DNA of 29,915 nucleotides from contig JAEOTJ010000182.1 in the NCBI GenBank assembly GCA_016839905.1, positions 1-29,915 of the forward strand. The letters run 5' to 3'. This DNA comes from Promethearchaeota archaeon. Lineage in GTDB: Archaea; Asgardarchaeota; Lokiarchaeia; Sigynarchaeales; SOKP01. The notes beneath the pieces were generated by a model. It saw only the letters and a program-made list of their open reading frames with translations. It made no database searches and was not told where the DNA came from. Position numbers and translations under genes: made by a program. Positions 7,948 through 15,396 of the stretch are shown piece after piece (position 1 is the stretch's first letter; every line of letters begins with the position of its first letter).

Positions 7948-8580
7948 ATGAATTTTGACTATGATTATCCTTATGTAGAAGATGAATTAGATGATATGCC
8001 TAATAAGATATATGAGGTATATGGCGTAAATAAAATTAAAGAACTTTCTCGACAGCTTCAAACCTTCTTGAATTATAAAACTGCTACAATTCAATATTGG
8101 TTTACTCCTAAAAATAATCTCCGACCAAATCGAATGATCAAACAATTAAAAGAAGCTAAAAATACACTTGAAGATCAGGTTTCTAAATTTTTACGATTAC
8201 TATCAAAATTTAAAGGTGAATCCTATGAACCCAAGCTAAAAATGTTAGTAAAAAACCTTAACCTTACAAATGATAGACAAGCTATCCGTCTCAAAACAGA
8301 TCTAAACAGCATAACTCAAGAACTTTTTACATCCATTCATATTTTATCAGAACAAGATTTACACTTATATCCTGAATTATTGAAATTTATATCCAAGCTT
8401 ACTCAAGAACTATGTAATGTCAGTAGCATAATTAATAACTGGGCCGAGGGTTTCTATGAAGAATTAAGATTAAACTATTCTCAACTATATGAAGAACTTA
8501 GCCTAATAGTTCCAGAGAAAATAATAGAGAATAATATTAAGAAGCCAAAATCTTTGGGAAGTGGATTAAAAGAATGGTAG
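7948..8580 (+). CDS. Unknown all-helical protein coupled to the HNH gene
   Basis: 210 residues, predicted mostly alpha-helical from its heptad-like pattern of Leu/Ile and charged residues (for example TLEDQVSKFLRLLSKF and LIVPEKIIENNIKK). The N-terminus is acidic (DYDYPYVEDELDD). I see no membrane span, zinc motif or known catalytic motif, and I do not recognise a family. Its stop overlaps the next gene's start: ATG at 8574-8576 lies just before TAG at 8578-8580, so the two are translationally coupled. A partner role is therefore likely, such as an accessory, DNA-binding or inhibitory subunit for the HNH protein. That is inference from context only. Confidence 0.8.
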   Translation: MNFDYDYPYVEDELDDMPNKIYEVYGVNKIKELSRQLQTFLNYKTATIQYWFTPKNNLRPNRMIKQLKEAKNTLEDQVSKFLRLLSKFKGESYEPKLKMLVKNLNLTNDRQAIRLKTDLNSITQELFTSIHILSEQDLHLYPELLKFISKLTQELCNVSSIINNWAEGFYEELRLNYSQLYEELSLIVPEKIIENNIKKPKSLGSGLKEW

Positions 8581-11168
8581 AGCATACTATAGTTTCTCGA
8601 AAAACTACTGATGAGGATAGAATTGCTATTTGTCCTCAATTTGGGTGTGAATTTATAAAAAGAATAAAACCCTTAAAATTCGGTTTTTTAGGGTTCGGAA
8701 AATACCCAAGATGTAAATATCATTACACCCCTTTAGTATATTTAGATGAACGGATTGGAGAGGTTGTGGATGGGGCAATAGCATGTTTATTTGATAAGAG
8801 TGGTTTACTCCCAAAATCTCTACTCACGCTAATCAAGCAAGAATGTCCCGAGGAGTATATTGGGTTTATAAATAACTGGGTGTATTGCATTACCATAGGT
8901 AGAGGTGCAAAAATTATAGCTAAATATATGAGGATTCTGGCAGAAACCTATCTAAAACAACTTACCAATAAACAGTTGAAAGCCCTTAAGAATGATACAA
9001 ATAACCTATCTAACGCAATAAAAAGAGGTATAGATGAGATTGCATTACAGTTTGAAAGGTTGCTTAAACATCTTCGAGCTCATTCTGAGGTGTTGGTTAA
9101 TATAAATGAACTCTCAGAACCCTCTTCTAAATTGAGGGAAATCTTGAATACTTGGTTAGAACTCTCGGAAAAAGAGGTAGAAGAATTATTAGATATGGAG
9201 AATAAAAACAATATTCCTCTATCTCAGGTAAAAAATTATTATGATAAGATTATAAACTTAGGTATATGTAAGTGTTTACTTGGATTACCACCCATTGATA
9301 CAAATCTGAAAAAAAGAAAATTAACTGCTTTTGATAGATTCTCTGCATATCATGAATTTTGGAGGGAACATCTTACAGAAAAATTTACAAAATCAGATAT
9401 AAATGCTTTAAAATCCAATAATCAAAAAATATCCAAATCTGTTAATTTAAGCAATGAGTTTAAATTGGATAATTTAGAGATTTTAACATCAAAGAATAAT
9501 TTTTCTGCTATAAATGTTATGAATACCAATGGAAGTAAGTATAAAAAGCACTACTTTACAGGTCTTAAAGGAATTTCAAGATTAAGACTTAAAATAAGTC
9601 TATATTTTTTCAAATTGATAAGAAATTCTGGGATTGAAATTTCTAAATTAATTTCTCTTTTTAAAAAAAACATATTGGATAATATTAATCTACCTAAAGA
9701 ACTTACCTTAGAAGAGAGAGAAATTCTTATAAAAATGGTGAAACATAAAGATTTTGATAAATATTTTTCTGATTTAGCTCATACTATAGTATATTTAATT
9801 AATAGTAGCATCCTTCATAAAAAGATTGGAGCTAAACCGAAGGTATCTCATATTGCTAAAGCTTTAAAAAAAAAAAATATCAATCTATTTCACTCACAAA
9901 ATGTCTTTCCTATGACTCTTACTGATATATATGATTATTTAAAAAGTAAGTATGATGATTTCTTTCCCGAAAGAGGAGGGGCTACAGAATTTACTACTCA
10001 AGAGAAGAAAAAACGATGGAAAAAAGATATAAAAGATAGTAAAATCATTGGAGCAAAAATAAAGATATATATAATAGAAAATATCTATAATGGGAGATAT
10101 ATTAGGGATGGGAAAGCTCAATGTCCTAGATGTGTCAATGAGAAATTTATTATAAATACAGATATTTCAAGATTAGAAGCATTGGAGTTCCATCATGAAG
10201 GTGTTGAAAAGGCAAAAGAATATACTGTAAAGCAGTTATTCTTACTATTCCAGAGCAGTTTTGGAGATCCAGACTTTCTAGAAAAGCTGATTCTAAAAAT
10301 GGAATCTGAAAATATTGAATTAATTTGTAGTAATCACCATAATTTAATTCATGCTGATTATTATAATATATTTAAACATCTTATTAATTGGGAAGATATT
10401 TTTTCTTTGGAATCAATTTTAATAAATTCTCTAATAAGGGTATCAGTAAATAGCTATGCAAAGAAAAGAAAATATTCAATGTATAGAAAAAATAGAATTA
10501 GATATTCTATTAAAGCTTTTATTCAGAAAAGATATATTCTAGAGAAATTATATAATAATATTTGTCCCATCTGTAGAGAGATTAATAGTAAGTATTTTCT
10601 ACCTTCCTTTGATTTTCATCATCTTGATCCTGAGAATAAAACGATTGAAGCTTCATCTTTATTCAGGTCTGATTTATCATGTTCTGAAATTGTAAAAAAA
10701 TTAGAAGAAGAGCAAGGGATATACACATGTAAAAACTGTCATTCAGTTTGTCAAGATCCTAATTCATTGGATGTAATACAACGAATTTATGATGATAAAG
10801 CTTTTGTAAGGAAGATAATTGAAGATGTTAATCGTTGTAATAAAAGAACTATACTTTTAAGGTATATACCTTTGATTGGAGCCCCTTTACAAAAAGAATT
10901 TCCTCTATTCGATGCAAACCTTGATTATCTATTCGCTATTGATGAGATTATTAGTTATAATCAAGAAGCATCCAATAAACTCATTGCTAATCATTTAAAT
11001 GTTACCAATGATGCCGTGCGAAGTGCAATGCGTAATCCTTTTTTCACTCCTTTCATAGATGTTTATTATCCTTATGTAAAGGCTGAAAAATTTTATACTT
11101 TAACTGATTATGGGAAAAAAGCATTAGATTTATTGAGATATTTTAGAGATTATTACACGTCAGACTGA
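8574..11168 (+). CDS. Large protein with two HNH nuclease modules and a C-terminal winged helix
   Basis: 864 residues. An N-terminal zinc-binding motif C20-x4-C25-x21-C47-x2-H50 leads into a conserved-looking helical region (GAIACLFDKSGLLPKSL, WVYCITIGRGAKIIAKYM). After a variable middle come two HNH-type modules. Module 1 has C517xxC520, H540-H541 and C585xxH588-H589 with H593. Module 2 has C664xxC667, DFHHLDP at 680-686 and C719xxC722-H723. Module 2 is close to the classic phage-type HNH pattern (FHHxDP ... CxxCH). The last ~65 residues (ASNKLIANHLNVTNDAVRSA ... LTDYGKKALDLL) look like a winged helix. HNH modules cut DNA, so it is a candidate nuclease of a defence system or mobile element. 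No transposase, reverse transcriptase or methylase is seen nearby. It overlaps the upstream gene by 7 bases. Confidence 0.82.
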   Translation: MVEHTIVSRKTTDEDRIAICPQFGCEFIKRIKPLKFGFLGFGKYPRCKYHYTPLVYLDERIGEVVDGAIACLFDKSGLLPKSLLTLIKQECPEEYIGFINNWVYCITIGRGAKIIAKYMRILAETYLKQLTNKQLKALKNDTNNLSNAIKRGIDEIALQFERLLKHLRAHSEVLVNINELSEPSSKLREILNTWLELSEKEVEELLDMENKNNIPLSQVKNYYDKIINLGICKCLLGLPPIDTNLKKRKLTAFDRFSAYHEFWREHLTEKFTKSDINALKSNNQKISKSVNLSNEFKLDNLEILTSKNNFSAINVMNTNGSKYKKHYFTGLKGISRLRLKISLYFFKLIRNSGIEISKLISLFKKNILDNINLPKELTLEEREILIKMVKHKDFDKYFSDLAHTIVYLINSSILHKKIGAKPKVSHIAKALKKKNINLFHSQNVFPMTLTDIYDYLKSKYDDFFPERGGATEFTTQEKKKRWKKDIKDSKIIGAKIKIYIIENIYNGRYIRDGKAQCPRCVNEKFIINTDISRLEALEFHHEGVEKAKEYTVKQLFLLFQSSFGDPDFLEKLILKMESENIELICSNHHNLIHADYYNIFKHLINWEDIFSLESILINSLIRVSVNSYAKKRKYSMYRKNRIRYSIKAFIQKRYILEKLYNNICPICREINSKYFLPSFDFHHLDPENKTIEASSLFRSDLSCSEIVKKLEEEQGIYTCKNCHSVCQDPNSLDVIQRIYDDKAFVRKIIEDVNRCNKRTILLRYIPLIGAPLQKEFPLFDANLDYLFAIDEIISYNQEASNKLIANHLNVTNDAVRSAMRNPFFTPFIDVYYPYVKAEKFYTLTDYGKKALDLLRYFRDYYTSD

Positions 11169-11180
11169 TTTATCTCAGGT

Positions 11181-11195
11181 TGTCAAATTTTGACA
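11181..11195. repeat. 15-bp near-perfect palindrome between convergent genes
   Basis: TGTCAAA and TTTGACA are exact inverted copies around a single T, located 12 bases after the HNH gene stop and 36 bases before the stop of the DUF1667 gene on the other strand. The loop is too short for a stable hairpin terminator, so a protein-binding site is the more natural reading. Confidence 0.5.
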
Positions 11196-11231
11196 TATTA
11201 GAAAAATGCAATTATAAGGTACTATTTATTT

Positions 11232-11615
11232 CTATAATTCAGCGATATCTCGACTAGCTATAATATTATGGTCTAATTCTAAGATCTTTTCGATTAAAAT
11301 ATCCCCCATTCTAATTGGAGCTTTAACAACTGTGTTAGCTATTAAATTCAGTGCATTTTCTAATTTTTCTTTAAGAATAGGCTTATCAGATCGAACTGGA
11401 ACCAAAGGTAGAAAACCATTTTCAACCCTAATTGTAGTTGTTAAGATTCTTTTCGGTTCATAATATTCTTGTTCGGCATATTCTAAACCTCGCTTGCATG
11501 TATATCCCTCAAATGACACATCTCCTTTCTCATCTTTTTTGACTTGAATAAGACAACCAGTAGGACATACTATACAGCGTATTTCCGCAACAATATCCGT
11601 AATACATTCTGACAT
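11232..11615 (-). CDS. DUF1667 protein, small subunit of the glycerol-3-phosphate dehydrogenase-like complex
   Basis: 127 residues matching DUF1667. Cysteines C14, C17, C21 and C40 in CIVCPTGCLI and YTCKRGLEYA form a likely Fe-S or metal site resembling the N-terminal cluster motif of molybdopterin oxidoreductases. The C-terminal half (TTTIRVENG, LVPVRSDKPI, IRMGDILIEKI) is the conserved DUF1667 body. The gene begins with ATG behind a good ribosome site (GAGGTG about 10 bases upstream), 20 bases after the flavoprotein gene. DUF1667 genes regularly follow a GlpA-like dehydrogenase and a FAD/NAD oxidoreductase, as here, so it probably passes electrons within that complex. That function is by association. 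Confidence 0.9.
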   Translation of the reverse strand: MSECITDIVAEIRCIVCPTGCLIQVKKDEKGDVSFEGYTCKRGLEYAEQEYYEPKRILTTTIRVENGFLPLVPVRSDKPILKEKLENALNLIANTVVKAPIRMGDILIEKILELDHNIIASRDIAEL

Positions 11616-11635
11616 TTTTATTTTTCACCTCTCTG

Positions 11636-12934
11636 TTAATCCTCCTCTATTAACACTTCTGGACGATCAATAACCTCAATCTCTAATCGTCCACAAGCGG
11701 GATTAATATTAATTTTTTCTAAATTCAACTTTATTTCAATCATTTCACTTGGGATTACGTGAATCTTCTTCTTACTATATATTATATTCTTCTCGTGATC
11801 TTTAAATTGTATTAGTTTTCTTGTTCCAGGCATTTTAACTCTTAGTGTAAATATTATATCTTTACCAATATCACTCTTACTCATAAAATCTGGTTTGATA
11901 TAATTAACATTTTCACCAGGAATGCATTCTATTCGATCTTCTCTATTCCGTTTTTTTCCCCATCTAATTTTTACATACTCAGCAGCATTTCTTCCTGCTC
12001 GTCTAGCTTCCACTGTTACCATATCAACTAGATCATGGACTTGTAACACATTCCCACAAGCGAAAATGCCATCTATCGTTGTTTCTAAATTATTATCAAC
12101 TACAGGGCCATTATTCGATGATAATTCAGCTCCTGCTTTCAAAGTTAGTTCGTTTTCAGGAATTAACCCAACCGATAATAATAATGTGTCACATTCTATA
12201 AATTTATCTGATCCTATTATTCTGTCAAAGTTTCTATCTACTTTACTTAGAGTTACACCAAGAATCCTATCCCGACCATGAATTTTAGTTATCGTGAATC
12301 CAGTAATAAGTGGAATATCATAATCTTCTAAGCATTGTACTTGATTTCTTAGCAACCCGCTCACGTAAGACATTATCTCAACAACAGCATTAACTTTACA
12401 TCCTTCCCAAACTAGTCTTCTCGCCATTATCATGCCAATATCGCCGCTACCTAAAATCACGTATGTTTTACCTGGTAGCCACCCTTCCATGTTCACAAAC
12501 CTTTGAGCTTGCCCGGCAGTATAAATCCCTGCAGGTCTAAATCCTGGAAGATTTATATTACCCCTAGTTCTTTCACGGCAACCCATTGCTAAAATTACTG
12601 CTTTTGGTTTAATTTCAATGAGACCTTCATCCTTATTTACGGCTAATATTGTTTTATCTCTTTTTAATTCAATAACCATTGTATTTAATTTATAAGAAAT
12701 ATCCAATCGTTTAATTTCATTGATGAATCTTTGTACATATTCTGGACCTGTTAATTCTTCTTTAAATTCGTAGAGTCCAAAACCATTATGAATGCATTGT
12801 AAGGCAATTCCTCCTAATTCTCTCTCCCTTTCTAAAATTAATACATCTAAATTTGCTTTTTTCACTTCTATAGCAGCAGCCAGCCCCGCTGATCCACCAC
12901 CAATGATTGCTACATCCGTATTATATTGCTTCAT
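11636..12934 (-). CDS. FAD/NAD(P)-dependent oxidoreductase of a GlpA-type operon
   Basis: 432 residues. It has two Rossmann motifs: GGGSAG at 12-17 followed by an acidic LERE strand end for FAD, and GSGDIG at 162-167 for NAD(P). The late FAD motif DGIFACGNV lies near residue 285. This is the thioredoxin-reductase-like pyridine nucleotide-disulfide oxidoreductase fold without a CxxC redox disulfide. In known operons with GlpA-like dehydrogenases and DUF1667 it is thought to link the dehydrogenase to NAD(P) or another acceptor. A ~110-residue C-terminal extension contains a likely beta domain. An AGGAG site inside the end of the upstream gene lies just ahead of the ATG. The two genes are 3 bases apart, so co-expression is certain in practice. 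Confidence 0.92.
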   Translation of the reverse strand: MKQYNTDVAIIGGGSAGLAAAIEVKKANLDVLILERERELGGIALQCIHNGFGLYEFKEELTGPEYVQRFINEIKRLDISYKLNTMVIELKRDKTILAVNKDEGLIEIKPKAVILAMGCRERTRGNINLPGFRPAGIYTAGQAQRFVNMEGWLPGKTYVILGSGDIGMIMARRLVWEGCKVNAVVEIMSYVSGLLRNQVQCLEDYDIPLITGFTITKIHGRDRILGVTLSKVDRNFDRIIGSDKFIECDTLLLSVGLIPENELTLKAGAELSSNNGPVVDNNLETTIDGIFACGNVLQVHDLVDMVTVEARRAGRNAAEYVKIRWGKKRNREDRIECIPGENVNYIKPDFMSKSDIGKDIIFTLRVKMPGTRKLIQFKDHEKNIIYSKKKIHVIPSEMIEIKLNLEKININPACGRLEIEVIDRPEVLIEED

Positions 12935-12937
12935 GAT

Positions 12938-14407
12938 TTAAACACTCCTTTTATTACTTTGTTTTAATCGGAGGTCTTTAGTTTTGCATGCTAATAAATT
13001 AGTATCTTCCCCTCTTTTAGTAATACTTCCATATGGAACATTTAATTCTTTAGATAATATTTCCACCACTCGCGGGCGACAAAAACCTCCTTGACAACGT
13101 CCCATTCCTGCACGACAACGGAACTTTACACCGTCTACCGTATTTGCCCCAACAGGAGCCTGAATCGAGTTAAGTATTTCTTGTTCAGATACGGTTTCAC
13201 ATCTACATATAATATTTGCCCATTTCTGATTTTCTTTTATTTTATTATCCAGTTCTATCTGGTTAAATTCTATAAACCGCTCTGGTTTTGGTCTAATTGG
13301 ATTATAATCTTCTTTAACATTTAAGACTACACCTAATAATTTAAGGAAATCTATAACTTTGTCAGCAATGGCATAACAAGAACTTAAACCTGGGGAAAAA
13401 ATGCCCGCTACATTAATAAATCCAAAAATATCGGTATTATCTATGATAAAGTCATATTTCCCAGTAGGGACAGCCCTTAATCCCGCAAAGTTTCTAATTG
13501 CGCTTTTTAATGGCAATTTAGGTATCATTTTTGCAGCACCATCTAATACTTCTTTCAATCCAGCAGTTGTTGTTGCTAAATTCTTTTTATCTGGAATATT
13601 TTGAGCATTTGGACCAATAAATGTATTTCCATGACAAGTAGGGCAAACCAATATTCCTTTGGATACTTTTGTGGGAGTTGGAAATAAGATTTTATTTAAT
13701 TGGAGGGCATTTCTATCGAATAAAATGTATTCACCTTTCCTTGGAATTATATCAAAATATTCTAAACCAACCATCTTGGAGATTTTAGCTGCATGTAATC
13801 CTGCAGCATTAATTATATTATAACCTTGAAATTCCCCTTTTCCAGTTTTAATTGTAAAAATATAATCAGAATGATTAATCCTCTTGACTTTATGATTCCT
13901 AAAAAATCTAACACCATTCATGGTTGCATTTTCAGCCAATGCAATAGTCATCTCATAGGGACTCACTATTCCAGCAGAAGGAGCATGCAAGACAGCAACA
14001 ACATCATCCGTTAGATTTGGTTCCATATCCTTAATTATTTTTTTATCTAAAATCAATTCTAATCCTGGAATGCCATCTTCTATACCTAATTTTCTTTTTT
14101 CTTCCAAGCCTTTTATTTGATTATCTTCTACAGCGACTATAAATGATCCTATTCGCTTAAAGGGGAAATTTAACTCCTTATGGGCTTGAGTATAAAGATA
14201 ATTCCCCCTAATGCAAAGATCCCGACGTATAAACTCTCTTGAAGACCCATAACCTGCATGAACAACCCCAGAGTTCGCCTTTGTCGTGCCTGATGCTACA
14301 TCCGCTTCTTTTTCTAATAAACAAACCTTTAAATCATATTTTGAGAGAGCACGAGCTATTGTACAGCCAATAACTCCTCCGCCAATTATTATGATATCAT
14401 AAATCAA
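12938..14407 (-). CDS. FAD-dependent glycerol-3-phosphate dehydrogenase-like protein with BFD-type [2Fe-2S] domain
   Basis: 489 residues. The DAO-type FAD domain starts at once (IIIIGGGVIGC, then LLEKEADVASGTTKANSG and HAGYG, typical of GlpA/LhgO-like enzymes). The C-terminus has a BFD-like [2Fe-2S] domain with C401xC403 and C438-x4-C443. Such proteins oxidise sn-glycerol-3-phosphate to dihydroxyacetone phosphate, or in related members L-2-hydroxyglutarate. The BFD domain and the following two genes favour the GlpA-like reading. Translation must begin at TTG 14407: an in-frame TAA lies two codons upstream and the FAD motif follows directly. It is the first gene of a three-gene operon. Substrate is not proven. 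Asgard archaea have been discussed for glycerol-3-phosphate metabolism in relation to the lipid divide. Confidence 0.88.
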   Translation of the reverse strand: MIYDIIIIGGGVIGCTIARALSKYDLKVCLLEKEADVASGTTKANSGVVHAGYGSSREFIRRDLCIRGNYLYTQAHKELNFPFKRIGSFIVAVEDNQIKGLEEKRKLGIEDGIPGLELILDKKIIKDMEPNLTDDVVAVLHAPSAGIVSPYEMTIALAENATMNGVRFFRNHKVKRINHSDYIFTIKTGKGEFQGYNIINAAGLHAAKISKMVGLEYFDIIPRKGEYILFDRNALQLNKILFPTPTKVSKGILVCPTCHGNTFIGPNAQNIPDKKNLATTTAGLKEVLDGAAKMIPKLPLKSAIRNFAGLRAVPTGKYDFIIDNTDIFGFINVAGIFSPGLSSCYAIADKVIDFLKLLGVVLNVKEDYNPIRPKPERFIEFNQIELDNKIKENQKWANIICRCETVSEQEILNSIQAPVGANTVDGVKFRCRAGMGRCQGGFCRPRVVEILSKELNVPYGSITKRGEDTNLLACKTKDLRLKQSNKRSV

Positions 14408-14540
14408 GAGTTAATTACCTAATATTGAAAAAATTTTAAAATCAATGATAAAATATAATGTTTTAACAAATAAAAATATGAAAACTCTTTAATTTTATTT
14501 GGAAAGAATTTATTATATAATTAATAAGATTTAATAGCTT

Positions 14541-14861
14541 CTATAAATTTTCTGGTTTTTCTATGAGTCCTTTTTTCATCAATTTATCAATTAAAATCTT
14601 AACTGATTGAATATCTATCCCTAATACATTAGATAAATTTTTTAAGTCCTTTTTACCATCACATAAAGAATAGATGTCAAAAACAAAAGGATCCAATATT
14701 CCCATATGTAAAAAAAGCGGGGGAATATCTCCTTTCTTAATAGGTTTAATTGTCTCATCAGCAGATTCTAAGACTTCAGAATAGAATTTATATCCCTTTT
14801 GAAGTTTTTTTAGAAATTCTATACCCTTTTTCTTTAAATTATCTTTATCTGTAAATGAAAT
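14541..14861 (-). CDS. Small winged-helix-like protein with a non-standard start
   Basis: An open frame of about 106 codons reads ISFTDKDNLKKKGIEFLKKL, then KKGDIPPLFLHMGILDPFVFDIYSLCDGKKD split over two helices, and ends KNLSNVLGIDIQ ... LIDKLMKKGLIEKPENL. The C-terminal half has a winged-helix pattern (DG...LSNVLGID..SVKILIDKLMKKGLI), as in many small archaeal regulators. No ATG, GTG or TTG occurs before the domain. The frame is closed upstream by TAA. An ATT at 14859-14861, 8 bases after GGTG, is the best start, the alternative being an upstream frameshift or a much shorter start at an internal ATG. It lies 29 bases after the tail-anchored gene on the same strand, so they may form an operon. 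Coding nature is judged from composition and fold pattern. Confidence 0.62.
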   Translation of the reverse strand: MSFTDKDNLKKKGIEFLKKLQKGYKFYSEVLESADETIKPIKKGDIPPLFLHMGILDPFVFDIYSLCDGKKDLKNLSNVLGIDIQSVKILIDKLMKKGLIEKPENL

Positions 14862-14890
14862 ATTCCTTTACACCTTATTTTAAATTCTAA

Positions 14891-15253
14891 TTATAAATAT
14901 GAAAAAAGAATCCATATTAAATTAAAGGCAATAGCGATTAGTATTAAAATTATTGTTATAGGATTAAAAATTGTACTTTTCAAGGATTTATTCATTTTTA
15001 AATTAACGTCTCCATCCATTAAATTTTCAACTAATTGAGTATTGGGCTTCATTGCTCCTTTTTTTAAATGGATGGACCCTAAGAATTTAGGATTTAAAAT
15101 GCTCTTAATAGCACTATTAAAATCATAAGAATTTAATGAATTGAACGTTCGGTCAAAATCCGTAGAACCCAAATTATCTCCAGAATCACTTGATTTTTTA
15201 AATTTTTCCTTACTTTCATCTTTAAGTTTTATATTTGAGTCAGTATCTCTCAT
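14891..15253 (-). CDS. Tail-anchored membrane protein, unknown function
   Basis: 120 residues. The first ~95 are hydrophilic and probably largely disordered (rich in Ser, Asp, Lys, Asn), with short helical patches such as SYDFNSAIKSIL and TQLVENLMDG. A single strongly hydrophobic segment at ~98-120 (NPITIILILIAIAFNLIWIL) ends the protein, leaving no residues beyond it. This is tail-anchored topology, with the N-terminal part in the cytoplasm. No family recognised. The start is ATG. It is followed closely by the small winged-helix-like gene on the same strand, which may act with it at the membrane. Confidence 0.75.
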   Translation of the reverse strand: MRDTDSNIKLKDESKEKFKKSSDSGDNLGSTDFDRTFNSLNSYDFNSAIKSILNPKFLGSIHLKKGAMKPNTQLVENLMDGDVNLKMNKSLKSTIFNPITIILILIAIAFNLIWILFSYL

Positions 15254-15396
15254 TTGTCATTCTCAAGATAAGTACTAACAATAATTATTACCTAATAAAA
15301 TACTAGAACTTATATCTTAAAACTCTTATCATAATAAATTATTAAATCCTATAAATGCTTTAATAGATTAAATAAGTTTGAAAGATTAGGTTATTG

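Noticed and set aside
8574..11168. Reading the HNH protein as a TnpB/Cas9-like or group II intron protein
   Set aside because: No RuvC motifs, reverse-transcriptase motifs or guide-RNA-like structured ends were seen. Only the HNH modules match.
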